A stretch of DNA of 64,000 bases from Culex pipiens pallens (GCF_016801865.2 NC_068938.1:87967899-88031898), one strand, 5' to 3'; positions 35,779 to 46,269 are shown, counted from the stretch's first letter. Program-made: numbers and translations. Notes: generated by a model not told the origin, from the letters alone.

Positions 35779-35815
35779 ACTTACCTGTAACGAAAGCAGA
35801 GAAGAGAAACAAAAT
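35779..35815 (-). promoter_or_regulatory. Recursive splice site (ratchet point)
   Basis: Read on the minus strand, a pyrimidine tract (TTTGTTTCTCTTCTCTGC, then TTTCGTTACAG) joins directly to GTAAGTTC. CAG is 35787-35785 and GTAAGT 35784-35779. A consensus 3' splice site abutting a consensus 5' splice site with no exon between is the hallmark of insect recursive splicing in very long introns. Branch-like TTGAT and TTAAT lie just upstream. It implies a minus-strand gene whose intron spans this position. The surrounding 35.6-36.3 kb is unique sequence, not a repeat. Confidence 0.55.
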
Positions 35816-36776
35816 CAATAAATTAATCAAAAGATAACGATCTGCTGCCTCAACGGCAAGCAGACTGTCTACGGGTAACGAAGGAAGCAACTCTATTAAA
35901 CAGTAGGAGCAATATCTAAGAATCAACGGCCACGGCGTGAATGATGTAATTAAGATGTACAACCCGGGTCGCGAGCAAGGTATCGAGCAGCGTCACTTTA
36001 TGCTGCTGCTGCAATCTGGTTCTGGTTGCACGCGCATAAACGAGCATAGTTCCTGCATCAAATTGAGGCCAGGGAGGCAGGGCGCAGGAACTGCTTAAAT
36101 TGGAATTTGCAGTAGATCTTCGATAGTGCTATGAAAGATGCATGCGATTACGCGAGGATGAACTAGTTTTTCCCGTGCGCCAAACTGCTCTTTTTGCTCG
36201 AATAAGGAGCGTTTGAAGCGAAATCGATCGGTACCGGGGAGTTTGCATATTGTTACAATGATGGCAGCCTTCTTCAGAATTGAAGGCAGTGTTGCCAGTC
36301 AAGTCATGGACATTCAGTTAAGATATTTCTAAGATTCCAGATGAAAATTACCTTTAAAACTAAAAAAAAATTTGAGACTGATGAATTGCAAACTGGCAAC
36401 ACGGCCTGAAGGCATTAAACCAATAACCAGTTGGCAAATGGGATGCTTCCTTGAGGCTGCTGCTGCTGCATCGGGATAAAAGGACATACATTTTTGAGAA
36501 AACCCCGGCAAACATACCAACACAAACTGTATGTACAGTATACACAAAGGAGCAAATATTGCATCCTTTAGGTCGCCACCACTGCCCGTGCTCTGTTGTC
36601 ACCGTCCTTGATCGCGAAGAAGCAACTTTTCACGCTTCGGTTATTGGATGTTCATGGATGCGACATGCCTGGACAGTGGGATTTGTGCGATGGTAATGTG
36701 GACATAGATTTGACATTGTGTTTCAAAAGTTTTTTTTTTTTCAAATTGATTTTTTTAAATGTTTTCATGTTTTGTT
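35816..36776. other. Unique sequence, no gene recognised
   Basis: Balanced-composition DNA with a CTGCTGCTGCTGC-like run near 36000 and GCTGCTGCTGC near 36455. Short frames occur on both strands, none recognisable. Confidence 0.35.
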
Positions 36777-36912
36777 GTCTTGTTTTCCTGTTGTCTTGTT
36801 GTCTTGTTGTCTTGTTGTCTTGTTGTCTTGTTGTCTTGTTGTCTTGTTGTCTTGTTGTCTTGTTGTCTTGTTGTCTTGTTGTCTTGTTGTCTTGTTGTCT
36901 TGTTGTCTTGTT
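36777..36912. repeat. Octamer microsatellite (TTGTCTTG)n, about 17 copies
   Basis: A near-perfect 8-bp repeat. Because 8 is not a multiple of 3, all plus frames read as one repeating Leu/Ser/Cys/Val peptide, giving spurious long frames across it. Confidence 0.95.
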
Positions 36913-36947
36913 ATTTGTTTTTTGTTTATTTTTATTACAATTTGCAG

Positions 36948-37155
36948 CACTTTTTATCTACTATGCGAAATTCTCGTCGTCATCTTCACTTGCTGCGGAA
37001 TGCTGTTCCACAGCCCAAGTCAGCTTCCCCACGAGCGAAAATTGAACGGATTTGCATTGCCCTGGCTGAAGAAGAAGACCCTGGCCCAGCTCAGTCGCCA
37101 TCGTGACAGCAAACGGCGCAGTGCCAATAGTGTTTGTTGGACCCCGTGTGTTTGA
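36948..37155 (+). CDS. Possible terminal exon, frame uncertain
   Basis: An acceptor-like TTTTTATTACAATTTGCAG ends at 36947. The following 208 bp are G+C-richer than the surroundings. One frame runs 68 codons to a stop at 37153-37155 with a hydrophobic stretch (YLLCEILVVIFTCCGMLF) then a basic tail. A second plus frame of 52 codons and one minus frame are also open. No family is recognised and no poly(A) signal follows closely. Three open frames in a G+C-rich patch weaken the call. Confidence 0.2.
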
Positions 37156-37714
37156 TGGAGCGCATTGATTGGAACGTGTGACCCAGTGTTGTGTGGAAAA
37201 GCACATAATTTTGTTTGCTTTATGGCGATGGCATGTTCGGTGGAAAATTTATCTGCTTTACACTGCAGAATTGTGGACTATTTTTTATTGATTGTGTTTA
37301 CGTATTTTTGTATTGTTGGTTTTAGTGAAATTCTTTGTGATAGTTGCATCCATAAGCAAAGAATTTGAAAGAAAAAAGCGTTACGTTGAAGTTTCTGATC
37401 TTGTATTTTGATGCTCCTGTGGGTTCGATTCGAGCATCAAGATACAAGTTCAAAAGGCTCAACTAACTTCGTCAACCGCCAACGAAGGAGATTGTTCAGC
37501 GAATCAGCCATCATTAGTTTTGCTTTTCCCCCGGAGAAACAACTTCTTGATTGCAGAGAGGTGATTTTCTACAAACAAACATGCAAACCACTCGAGGCAA
37601 GTATCTTTCCTGGTGAAGGGAGTTGTATAAATCCTTCTTGAAAACAAGAAACCCGATCCTAAACTGGGTCACAACCGCCTTAAGGAAGCACTTGTTTCTC
37701 TTTAATCCTTGCGG
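37156..37714. other. No feature recognised
   Basis: Mixed-composition sequence up to the retroposon target site at 37715. An inverted pair, CTTGTATTTTGATGC and GCATCAAGATACAAG, lies near 37400-37447 (a small hairpin). Confidence 0.35.
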
Positions 37715-37876
37715 CAACGTTACACCCAGGTGCATTTAGCATGAGCATGAGCATGAGAGACCACCCATGGTTGTCCTTCTCCGTTGCTGAACAGGACCAT
37801 AATATCCCATCAGCACAACCGGTCACACGCTTCAACGATCAAATGATGTTTCCCTTATCAACAGCATGCATGAATG

Positions 37877-38299
37877 CGCTGAAAAGATAAAACATCACGA
37901 TCATCAAAACTAGAGCCGGTGCGAATAGAAAACAGTCGTTGGCCACCAACGGCGCCCGCCATGTCAGTTTGTAGATCTCGAGGGAATGGGACGGGAATGT
38001 TAGTTAGCACAGGCTGCTACCAAGGGTGGGTTCTATACGATATCCACACCCCCGCGTGTGCCGGAAAACTACTTCTACTTGGGATTTTGTTAGTGGGTAA
38101 GGGTAATGGCCAGGATTCAACATAGAGGATGATGATGCGACCCAATAATCAATAAATTTTGTTTAATGGTGTGATGTATTATGCATTCTCAAGGCAAACA
38201 GTCGGAGTATGCGGATGAGACTATTCCCGGTTATTTGGTGTTGAGTTTAGCATAAATGATTTAATCTTAGACAGCCGGCTGTGGAAAGATAAAACCAAC
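37877..38299. repeat. Left copy of a direct duplication flanking the VNTR
   Basis: It runs from CGCTGAAAAGATAAAACATC to GCCGGCTGTGGAAAGAT. It pairs with 38813-39220, sharing GGCCACCAACGGCGCCCGCC and GTCAGTTTGTAGATCTCGA, with moderate divergence and indels. Confidence 0.85.
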
Positions 38300-38319
38300 T
38301 AAAATGCGAAAACGCGAAA

Positions 38320-38812
38320 CCGCCCGGATCGAAATACACGCACAATCGGGGGGACAACAAAGACGGAAACGGCAACGAAAATCCTGCGCGAGGACCGACG
38401 CACACCGTTCAAATTCTCCAACGCAACTGTCAAACATCCCGAAACCGCCCGGATCGAAATACACACACAATCGGGGGGACAACAAAGACGGAAACGGCAA
38501 CGAAAATCCTGCGTGATGACCGCGACGCACACCGTTCAAATTCTCCAACTCAACTGTCAAACATCCCGAAACCGCCCGGATCGAAATACACACACAATCG
38601 GGGGGACAACAAAGACGGAAACGGCAACGAAAATCCTGCGCGAGGACCGCGACGCACACCGTTCAAATTCTCCAACTCAACTGTCAAACATCCCGAAACC
38701 GCCCGGATCGAAATACACACACAATCGGGGGGACAACAAAGACGGAAACGGCAACGAAAATCCTGCGCGAGGACCGCGACGCACACCGTTCAAATTCTCC
38801 AACGCAACTCAA
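38320..38812. repeat. VNTR, four units of 125-127 bp
   Basis: CCGCCCGGATCGAAATACAC starts at 38320, 38445, 38572 and 38699. The unit contains ATCGGGGGGACAACAAAGAC and ends CTGTCAAACATCCCGAAA. Units are almost identical, so expansion is recent. Related words recur at 39400-39560. Confidence 0.9.
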
Positions 38813-39220
38813 CGCTGAAAAGATAAAACATCATGATTGCTAAAGCTAGATCAGTTGCGTATAGGTAACAGTCATTGGCCACCAACGGCGCCCGCCATGT
38901 CAGTTTGTAGATCTCGATTTTAAGGGACGGGAATGTTAGTTAGCGCAGGTTGCTACTAGGGCAGCTGATTTACTCTGTGCTTACACCCCACGAGCGCCAG
39001 GAACCTGAAAATTTGTTAGTAAGGTAGGGTATTTGGTCAGGATTCACCATAGAAGATGATGATGCGACCCAAAATCAAAGTGTTTGTTCAATGCGTTTAT
39101 GTATTAATCTCAAGGCAAGCAATCGGATGCTGCGGATGAGACATTTCCCGTTTATCGGTTGTTAAATTTTAAATGATATGGTTTAATCTTAGACAGCCGG
39201 CTGTGGAAAGATAGAACCAA
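38813..39220. repeat. Right copy of the duplication flanking the VNTR
   Basis: Homologous to 37877-38299 in the same orientation, so the VNTR sits exactly between two direct copies. Confidence 0.85.
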
Positions 39221-40896
39221 AATCATTTGTAATTAAAAATTGAAGGATTAAACAGTGTAATTTTAACTTCAGATGATTGCACGAGTTTTAAATGATTGAT
39301 GTTTAGTGAGGTACTTATCAACTTTGCGAACGACGATTTGTTTATCGATGTTTATCGATATGAAATGGAATGATAGAGTTTTGTTGTTGTTGCACACCGC
39401 GACGGACGCGAAAAATCGACGGAAAGGCATCGCAAATCGGACTGGCTAGCTGTCATCGGGACAACCAGAGCCAGCCGCACCTTCAAACACACTCACGCAC
39501 GCGGAAAAAAACGAAAAACACACTGCGACGGACGCGAAAAATCTTACGACTCGGCGGAAAGGCATCGCAAATAGGTCTCAATCCTTTTTTTCACTTTGCA
39601 AACCATCACAACCATCTGCTCGCACTGATGGAACATAATTGAATGATTTTCCCCCGTCCGGCGCGTTGAAAAAGATTTCATAATAATAATTTAAACTCAG
39701 GATAACTACCCAAATTCTTTTTCTGAGGTGTTTCCCGTTTAGATGCATTTCACTTTTAGCTTTCTTAAATAATGCAAAACGCGGTTCAAAAACTAATAAA
39801 CACAAAATTACCCGTTCGAATCAAAGAAATCTACAATAAGTATTACTATTTCCGAAGGCAACCAGCAGAACACGACACGATCTTATGATTATTATTTAAA
39901 TTAAAATATTGATATTAAACATGTGTAATGTAGTGCAATACTATGAATAGGAATTACAATCGCGTTGAATTTAAATTGTTTACCGCGCCTTAAACGTGGC
40001 TCACATGCTAAGCTTAATATTACCGCCAACGCGCTTCTAATCAGCAAAGATTTAGGGAGATTTCTCCGAAAACGCGATTTCCTAAATTTGTTTGTATCGA
40101 CGAAATCCACGACGACCGGAGAACGCACAAACGACTTTAATTTTTACACTCGACTGGCAACTCATGAGCCACCCTATTCAGCCATCAGGAGCTTTTTGGA
40201 AGCTCACCAACACCAGCCTACGTCGCGCTTAATCAGTCACTCCCACACACTCGCTCCACACATCCTCATAATATAACACACCTCGACATACTTCCGTAGC
40301 AAGGAACAAACTCACCAAATTGAAGATTTCCATCGCCGTCATCACGACCGCCGCTAGAGGTTGATGCAGAAGGCACTTGCAATCCTCCGGCAACTTTACC
40401 AGATGACTTCTTACAATGAAAAACTGCTATATTCGCTAGATTTCTTTTCCACTTCTATTTTCCTCAGTAAAATCAGATCAAAAAAAAAGGTAACTTTTTC
40501 ACAAATTATGCGATTTGCTATCTCACTCCCCCATCACAACAAAAACGGAAACGTCACTTGCGGTCAACCCTGCAGGAAAGCGAGCTTGCATTTAAAAGCT
40601 GGCACTTGCATGCAAGATTGATGCTTGCAACGCACCGACCGCGGCAACATAAAAAGAAAACACCGATTTTCTTGAAGCATATTTTGAAGAAAAATCGATT
40701 TAAAACTTGTTTTTTGAAAAACTTTCACTTTCTCAGGCAGCCCCGGCAGACTATCCTTGACTTAAACGCACAACCGTCCCCTGAAACTCCCGAAAACAAG
40801 ACAAATTTATTCGAAACCCGGAGCACCACGAAACCACCAACCGCACGGGGGCAATGTTTCCAGACCAATCCACAACGTTACACCCAGGTGCATTTA

Positions 40897-41236
40897 AAAG
40901 ATAAATTGTAAATCAGCATAAAAGCAAGCAACAAAAATACCACACGCAAACGAGAAATCCGTGAGGGTGGCCCTCCCAATTTGAGCTGTGTGGAACAACG
41001 CTGAAATCGCACGGAAATCCCTCCCGACTTCAACGGTCTCGAAAATTCACGCACACCATCACAGGAAAATGTCGAAATGTTTCAATTTCATTGACCAAGA
41101 ACGTAAACACTCGAAGCGCAGTTGTATCTCACACGTCAGTGCTGTGCACAAGTATGCGTGCTTCATTTGTATCGCCGATCAGCACAAATTCACTTAGCAG
41201 TGTGGTGCAGGAGTGACATGACTCAAACAGCTTTAA
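40897..41236. other. No gene recognised
   Basis: Balanced-composition sequence between the retroposon and the MITE. TCAGTGCTGTGC at 41138 could be an initiator; nothing else supports a promoter. Confidence 0.3.
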
Positions 41237-41366
41237 CAATAGAGTTATCTAAGCCCACTCTCACGCACACTAGCACGCCATTTGTTTTGCTGGCCGGTAC
41301 AAAATTTAACCTCAATCTTTTTCGTGTACGTACACGCAATACATGCGCACGTAGATAACTCTATTG
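41237..41366. mobile_element. 130-bp MITE with 15-bp perfect TIRs
   Basis: CAATAGAGTTATCTA (41237-41251) and TAGATAACTCTATTG (41352-41366) are exact inverses. The interior is unique and non-coding. Confidence 0.7.
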
Positions 41367-41394
41367 AAGAATTTACAGTTTTCCTTAATTGTTA

Positions 41395-43816
41395 TGTCAA
41401 AATGTCAAAATGTCAAAATGTCAAAATGTCAAAATGTCAAAATGTCAAAATGTCAAAATGTCAAAATGTCAAAATGTCAAAATGTCAAAATGTCAAAATG
41501 TCAAAATGTCAAAATGTCAAAATGTCAAAATGTCAAAATGTCAAAATGCCAAAATGTCAAAATGTCAAAATGTCAAAATGTCAAAATGCCAAAATGTCAA
41601 AATGTCAAAATGTCAAAATGTCAAAATGTCAAAATGTCAAAATGTCAAAATGTCAAAATGTCAAAAATGTCAAAATGTCAAAATGTCAAAATGTCAAAAT
41701 GTCAAAATGTCAAAATGTCAAAATGTCAAAATGTCAAAATGTCAAAATGTCAAAATGTCAAAATGTCAAAATGTCAAAATGTCAAAATGTCAAAAATGTC
41801 AAAATGTCAAAATGTCAAAATGTCAAAATGTCAAAATGTCAAAATGTCAAAATGTCAAAATGTCAAAATGTCAAAATGTCAAAATGTCAAAATGTCAAAA
41901 TGTCAAAATGTCAAAATGTCAAAATGTCAAAATGTCAAAATGTCAAAATGTCAAAATGTCAAAATGTCAAAATGTCAAAATGTCAAAATGTCAAAATGTC
42001 AAAATGTCAAAATGTCAAAATGTCAAAATGTCAAAATGTCAAAATGTCAAAATGTCAAAATGTCAAAATGTCAAAATGTCAAATGTCAAAATGTCAAAAT
42101 GTCAAAATGTCAAAATGTCAAAATGTCAAAATGTCAAAATGTCAAAATGTCAAAATGTCAAAATGTCAAAATGTCAAAATGTCAAAATGTCAAAATGTCA
42201 AAATTGTCAAAATGTCAAAATGTCAAAATGTCAAATTGTCAAAATGTCAAATTGTCAAATTGTCAAATTGTCAAATTGTCAAATTGTCAAATTGTCAAAT
42301 TGTCAAATTGTCAAATTGTCAAATTGTCAAATTGTCAAATTGTCAAATTGTCAAATTGTCAAATTGTCAAATTGTCAAATTGTCAAATTGTCAAATTGTC
42401 AAATTGTCAAATTGTCAAATTGTCAAATTGTCAAATTGTCAAATTGTCAAATTGTCAAATTGTCAAATTGTCAAATTGTCAAATTGTCAAATTGTCAAAT
42501 TGTCAAATTGTCAAATTGTCAAATTGTCAAATTGTCAAATTGTCAAATTGTCAAATTGTCAAATTGTCAAATTGTCAAATTGTCAAATTGTCAAATTGTC
42601 AAATTGTCAAATTGTCAAATTGTCAAATTGTCAAATTGTCAAATTGTCAAATTGTCAAATTGTCAAATTGTCAAATTGTCAAATTGTCAAATTGTCAAAT
42701 TGTCAAATTGTCAAATTGTCAAATTGTCAAATTGTCAAATTGTCAAATTGTCAAATTGTCAAATTGTCAAATTGTCAAATTGTCAAATTGTCAAATTGTC
42801 AAATTGTCAAATTGTCAAATTGTCAAATTGTCAAATTGTCAAATTGTCAAATTGTCAAATTGTCAAATTGTCAAATTGTCAAATTGTCAAATTGTCAAAT
42901 TGTCAAATTGTCAAATTGTCAAATTGTCAAATTGTCAAATTGTCAAATTGTCAAATTGTCAAATTGTCAAATTGTCAAATTGTCAAATTGTCAAATTGTC
43001 AAATTGTCAAATTGTCAAATTGTCAAATTGTCAAATTGTCAAATTGTCAAATTGTCAAATTGTCAAATTGTCAAATTGTCAAATTGTCAAATTGTCAAAT
43101 TGTCAAATTGTCAAATTGTCAAATTGTCAAATTGTCAAATTGTCAAATTGTCAAATTGTCAAATTGTCAAATTGTCAAATTGTCAAATTGTCAAAATGTC
43201 AAAATGTCAAAATGTCAAAATGTCAAAATGTCAAAATGTCAAAATGTCAAAATGTCAAAATGTCAAAATGTCAAAATGTCAAAATGTCAAAATGTCAAAA
43301 TGTCAAAATGTCAAAATGTCAAAATGTCAAAATGTCAAAATGTCAAAATGTCAAAATGTCAAAATGTCAAAATGTCAAAATGTCAAAATGTCAAAATGTC
43401 AAAATGTCAAAATGTCAAAATGTCAAAATGTCAAAATGTCAAAATGTCAAAATGTCAAAATGTCAAAATGTCAAATTGTCAAATTGTCAAATTGTCAAAT
43501 TGTCAAATTGTCAAATTGTCAAATTGTCAAATTGTCAAATTGTCAAATTGTCAAATTGTCAAATTGTCAAATTGTCAAATTGTCAAATTGTCAAATTGTC
43601 AAATTGTCAAATTGTCAAATTGTCAAATTGTCAAATTGTCAAATTGTCAAATTGTCAAATTGTCAAATTGTCAAATTGTCAAATTGTCAAATTGTCAAAT
43701 TGTCAAATTGTCAAATTGTCAAATTGTCAAATTGTCAAATTGTCAAATTGTCAAATTGTCAAATTGTCAAATTGTCAAATTGTCAAATTGTCAAAATGTC
43801 AAAATGTCAAAATGTC
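41395..43816 (+). repeat. Octamer satellite, TGTCAAAA and TGTCAAAT blocks
   Basis: Blocks run: TGTCAAAA to about 42232, TGTCAAAT 42249-43189, TGTCAAAA to 43469, TGTCAAAT to 43789, then three TGTCAAAA. Only a few units differ (TGCC variants near 41545 and 41585; one-base phase slips near 41662, 41791, 42080 and 42202). There are about 300 copies. All three plus frames are open for over 800 codons solely because the 8-bp unit contains no stop in any phase; it is not a protein. Confidence 0.97.
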
Positions 43817-43835
43817 AGACAATTTGACATTTTTA
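43810..43835. repeat. Hairpin centre of the octamer satellite
   Basis: AAATGTCA and TGACATTT face each other around GACAATT, marking the symmetry point between the two arms. Confidence 0.8.
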
Positions 43836-44986
43836 CATTTTTACATTTTTACATTTTTACATTTTTACATTTTTACATTTTTACATTTTTACATTTTTAC
43901 ATTTTTACATTTTTACATTTTTTCATTTTTACATTTTTACATTTTTACATTTTTACATTTTTACATTTTTACATTTTTACATTTTTACATTTTTACATTT
44001 TTACATTTTTACATTTTTACATTTTTACATTTTTACATTTTTACATTTTTACATTTTTACATTTTTACATTTTTACATTTTTACATTTTTACATTTTTAC
44101 ATTTTTACATTTTTACATTTTTACATTTTTACATTTTTACATTTTTACATTTTTACATTTTTACATTTTTACATTTTTACATTTTTACATTTTTACATTT
44201 TTACATTTTTACATTTTTTACATTTTTACATTTTTACATTTTTACATTTTTACATTTTTACATTTTTACATTTTTACATTTTTACATTTTTACATTTTTA
44301 CATTTTTACATTTTTACATTTTTACATTTTTACATTTTTACATTTTTACATTTTTACATTTTTACATTTTTACATTTTTACATTTTTACATTTTTAGATT
44401 TTTACATTTTTACATTTTTACATTTTACATTTTTAGATTTTTAGATTTTTACATTTTTACATTTTTACATTTTTACATTTTTACATTTTTACATTTTTAC
44501 ATTTTTACATTTTTACATTTTTACATTTTTACATTTTTACATTTTTACATTTTTACATTTTTACATTTTTACATTTTTACATTTTTACATTTTTACATTT
44601 TTACATTTTTACATTTTTACATTTTTACATTTTTACATTTTTACATTTTTACATTTTTACATTTTTACATTTTTACATTTTTACATTTTTACATTTTTAC
44701 ATTTTTACATTTTTACATTTTTACATTTTTACATTTTTACATTTTTACATTTTTACATTTTTACATTTTTACATTTTTACATTTTTACATTTTTACATTT
44801 TTACATTTTTACATTTTTACATTTTTACATTTTTACATTTTTACATTTTTACATTTTTACATTTTTACATTTTTACATTTTTACATTTTTACATTTTTAC
44901 ATTTTTACATTTTTACATTTTTACATTTTTACATTTTTACATTTTTACATTTTTACATTTTTACATTTTTAAAATTTTTACATTTT
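43826..44986 (-). repeat. Octamer satellite, inverted arm (TTTTTACA)n
   Basis: About 143 units of TTTTTACA, the reverse complement of TGTAAAAA. That differs from the left-arm unit TGTCAAAA by one base. A few units carry AGATTTTT or length slips (44215, 44395-44450). The arm ends CATTTTGACGTTATGACATAA, which mirrors the left start TTATGTCAAAATG. Confidence 0.95.
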
Positions 44987-45379
44987 GACGTTATGACATA
45001 ATCCAGTAAATTCAGTTTTCAGTTTTTTTTTGTTATACAATATTATACATTATTTTTATAAAACATCATTAATAATTTATTTTACGATTTTGTAATTTTC
45101 ATTTTAACAAAAAATTTCAACAATTAAATTGTAATTACGTAGTTTAAGGCATGACCCATATCTAACTAAAAAGTATCCGTGGTGTAGGTACTGCCCCTTG
45201 TCAAAACTATATATTCACTAACACTCACACACACTCATAGCAGCCGTCGCTGTCACTTTGTCGGGCCGGTCGGGCCAAATCAATCGTTTTCCAGTTTTGC
45301 TTTCGAGAGGTTTTTTTTTCTTCGGCGGACATTAAACGGTTAATTTTGAAGAAATTAAACTGGAGCTCGGGAAAATAAT
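44987..45379. other. A+T-rich then mixed sequence
   Basis: A+T-rich to 45170, then balanced sequence with CACTCACACACACTC and GTCGGGCCGGTCGGGCC. It could be the 5' leader of the candidate gene that follows. Confidence 0.3.
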
Positions 45380-46269
45380 ATGACTTGTCGAACAGGTAAG
45401 CGAACATTTTCGTTTTGAGATAAAAACCAGCCACATTTCTGAGTTTCAGGTGGAAGTCATGAAACTTATTGTTTTCTTGTTTTTTTTTGTTTTGCAGGTT
45501 GCAGGTTCATTTGCCGGTTGCAGGAAACTTCGTCTAATCTAATCTAATCTAACACAAACGCAGCCAGTCCGATGAAAGCATGCTGGAAAGTCTTGTGATT
45601 AGATTACGCCCCAAGCACTTTTCTTGTCAATATTAATAATTGCAATACATCCGAGTTCACCCGAAAATGTAATACAAAAATTAAAGCGGCCAGCCCTACT
45701 GCGTTGTGTTTACCGCAGAGGGGATTCTGTGAACGGGTCACATTCCACAGAATCTACAGGGGAGGAAGGATGCGTGGACATACCGTACCAAACGCTCCGG
45801 ATCAGTTAGGTGTGGTGTGTTAGTGTAAATTTGGCAGATAATTATATTTTTAGGGGGAAGTGGAATTGGGCAAAATGGGATTAAGGAATGGGAAAGTGAG
45901 GAAGGGGTAGGAGGGCTATTGAATTTATAGTATGATAATTTAAGGGAATATGATCATTTAGCAAATAATGATGGAAAGCTCTCACCAAGAATCAGCAAAT
46001 CTTAAAATCTTCGAAAGACACAGCCAGATTGTGTCCCAACCTGCAGCTCCTAAGTTCTTAGGAGCCGCCAATCCGGCCGCATCAAATCAGCCAAGATTGC
46101 CGGTTGCAGGAAACTTCGTGTGGAAAAATTAAGTCCAGAAATCACGGATTTGGCCATGATTTTGAGCCAGTTCCTGATCAAGAACGGTGGTGGGCAAATG
46201 GCTGAACCGCGGCAACAACGGTCGAAAATCATTTCCGGGCGTGATTGGAAAAGGCGCAACGATTTGTAA
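45380..46269 (+). pseudogene. Candidate two-exon gene broken by a retroposon
   Basis: A donor (CGAACAG|GTAAGCG, 45395/45396) and a strong acceptor (TTGTTTTTTTTTGTTTTGCAG-type tract ending 45497) define a 102-bp intron, normal for insects. The exon from 45498 is interrupted at 45533 by a retroposon and resumes at 46120. Removing the insert leaves two open plus frames: 61 codons to TAA at 46267-46269, and 45 codons from ATG 45380 across the splice to TGA at 46203-46205. AATAAA follows at 46291. Neither peptide is recognised, so this may be a decayed or non-coding transcript. Confidence 0.3.
45511..46119 (-). mobile_element. 5'-truncated non-LTR retroposon, 563 bp, 23-bp TSD
   Basis: The same 23 bases (TTGCCGGTTGCAGGAAAC...) lie at 45511-45533 and 46097-46119. 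The insert, 45534-46096, starts on the plus strand with CTAATCTAATCTAATCTAAC. On the minus strand it therefore ends in a GATTA/TTAGA repeat tail, as in several mosquito LINEs. Only 3' untranslated-like sequence is present, with no reverse transcriptase. Confidence 0.75.

Larger units (their letters stand above)
37715..40896 (-). mobile_element. 3.1-kb composite retroposon with 24-bp TSD and VNTR
   Basis: An identical 24-base direct repeat (CAACGTTACACCCAGG...) sits at 37715-37738 and 40873-40896, enclosing 3134 bp. The low-coordinate end is (GCATGA)3-like, so on the minus strand the element ends in CTCATG repeats, a typical non-LTR tail. In minus-strand order it has a 1.3-1.6 kb leader-like region without long frames, a 408-bp block (39220-38813) and a four-unit VNTR of 125-127 bp. 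A diverged second copy of the block (38299-37877) and a short 3' end follow. There is no reverse transcriptase, so it is non-autonomous. Confidence 0.75.

Noticed and set aside
36596..37106. 149-, 145- and 115-residue Leu/Ser/Cys/Val-rich proteins
   Set aside because: Most of their length is the (TTGTCTTG)n octamer read in three frames. Only the part after 36948 was kept, as a low-confidence exon.
38267..38818. CRFRLCCPPDC-type repeated cysteine-rich peptides
   Set aside because: Translation of the 125-127-bp VNTR on either strand. The copies occur in different frames and lie within a retroposon.
41282..45001. Apparent 1239-, 1026- and 812-residue proteins (NVKMSKCQ, SNCQIVKL, FTFLHFYI repeats)
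   Set aside because: They are translations of an 8-bp satellite. An octamer without stop codons in any phase keeps all three plus frames open, and the three 'proteins' are the same peptide in shifted frames.
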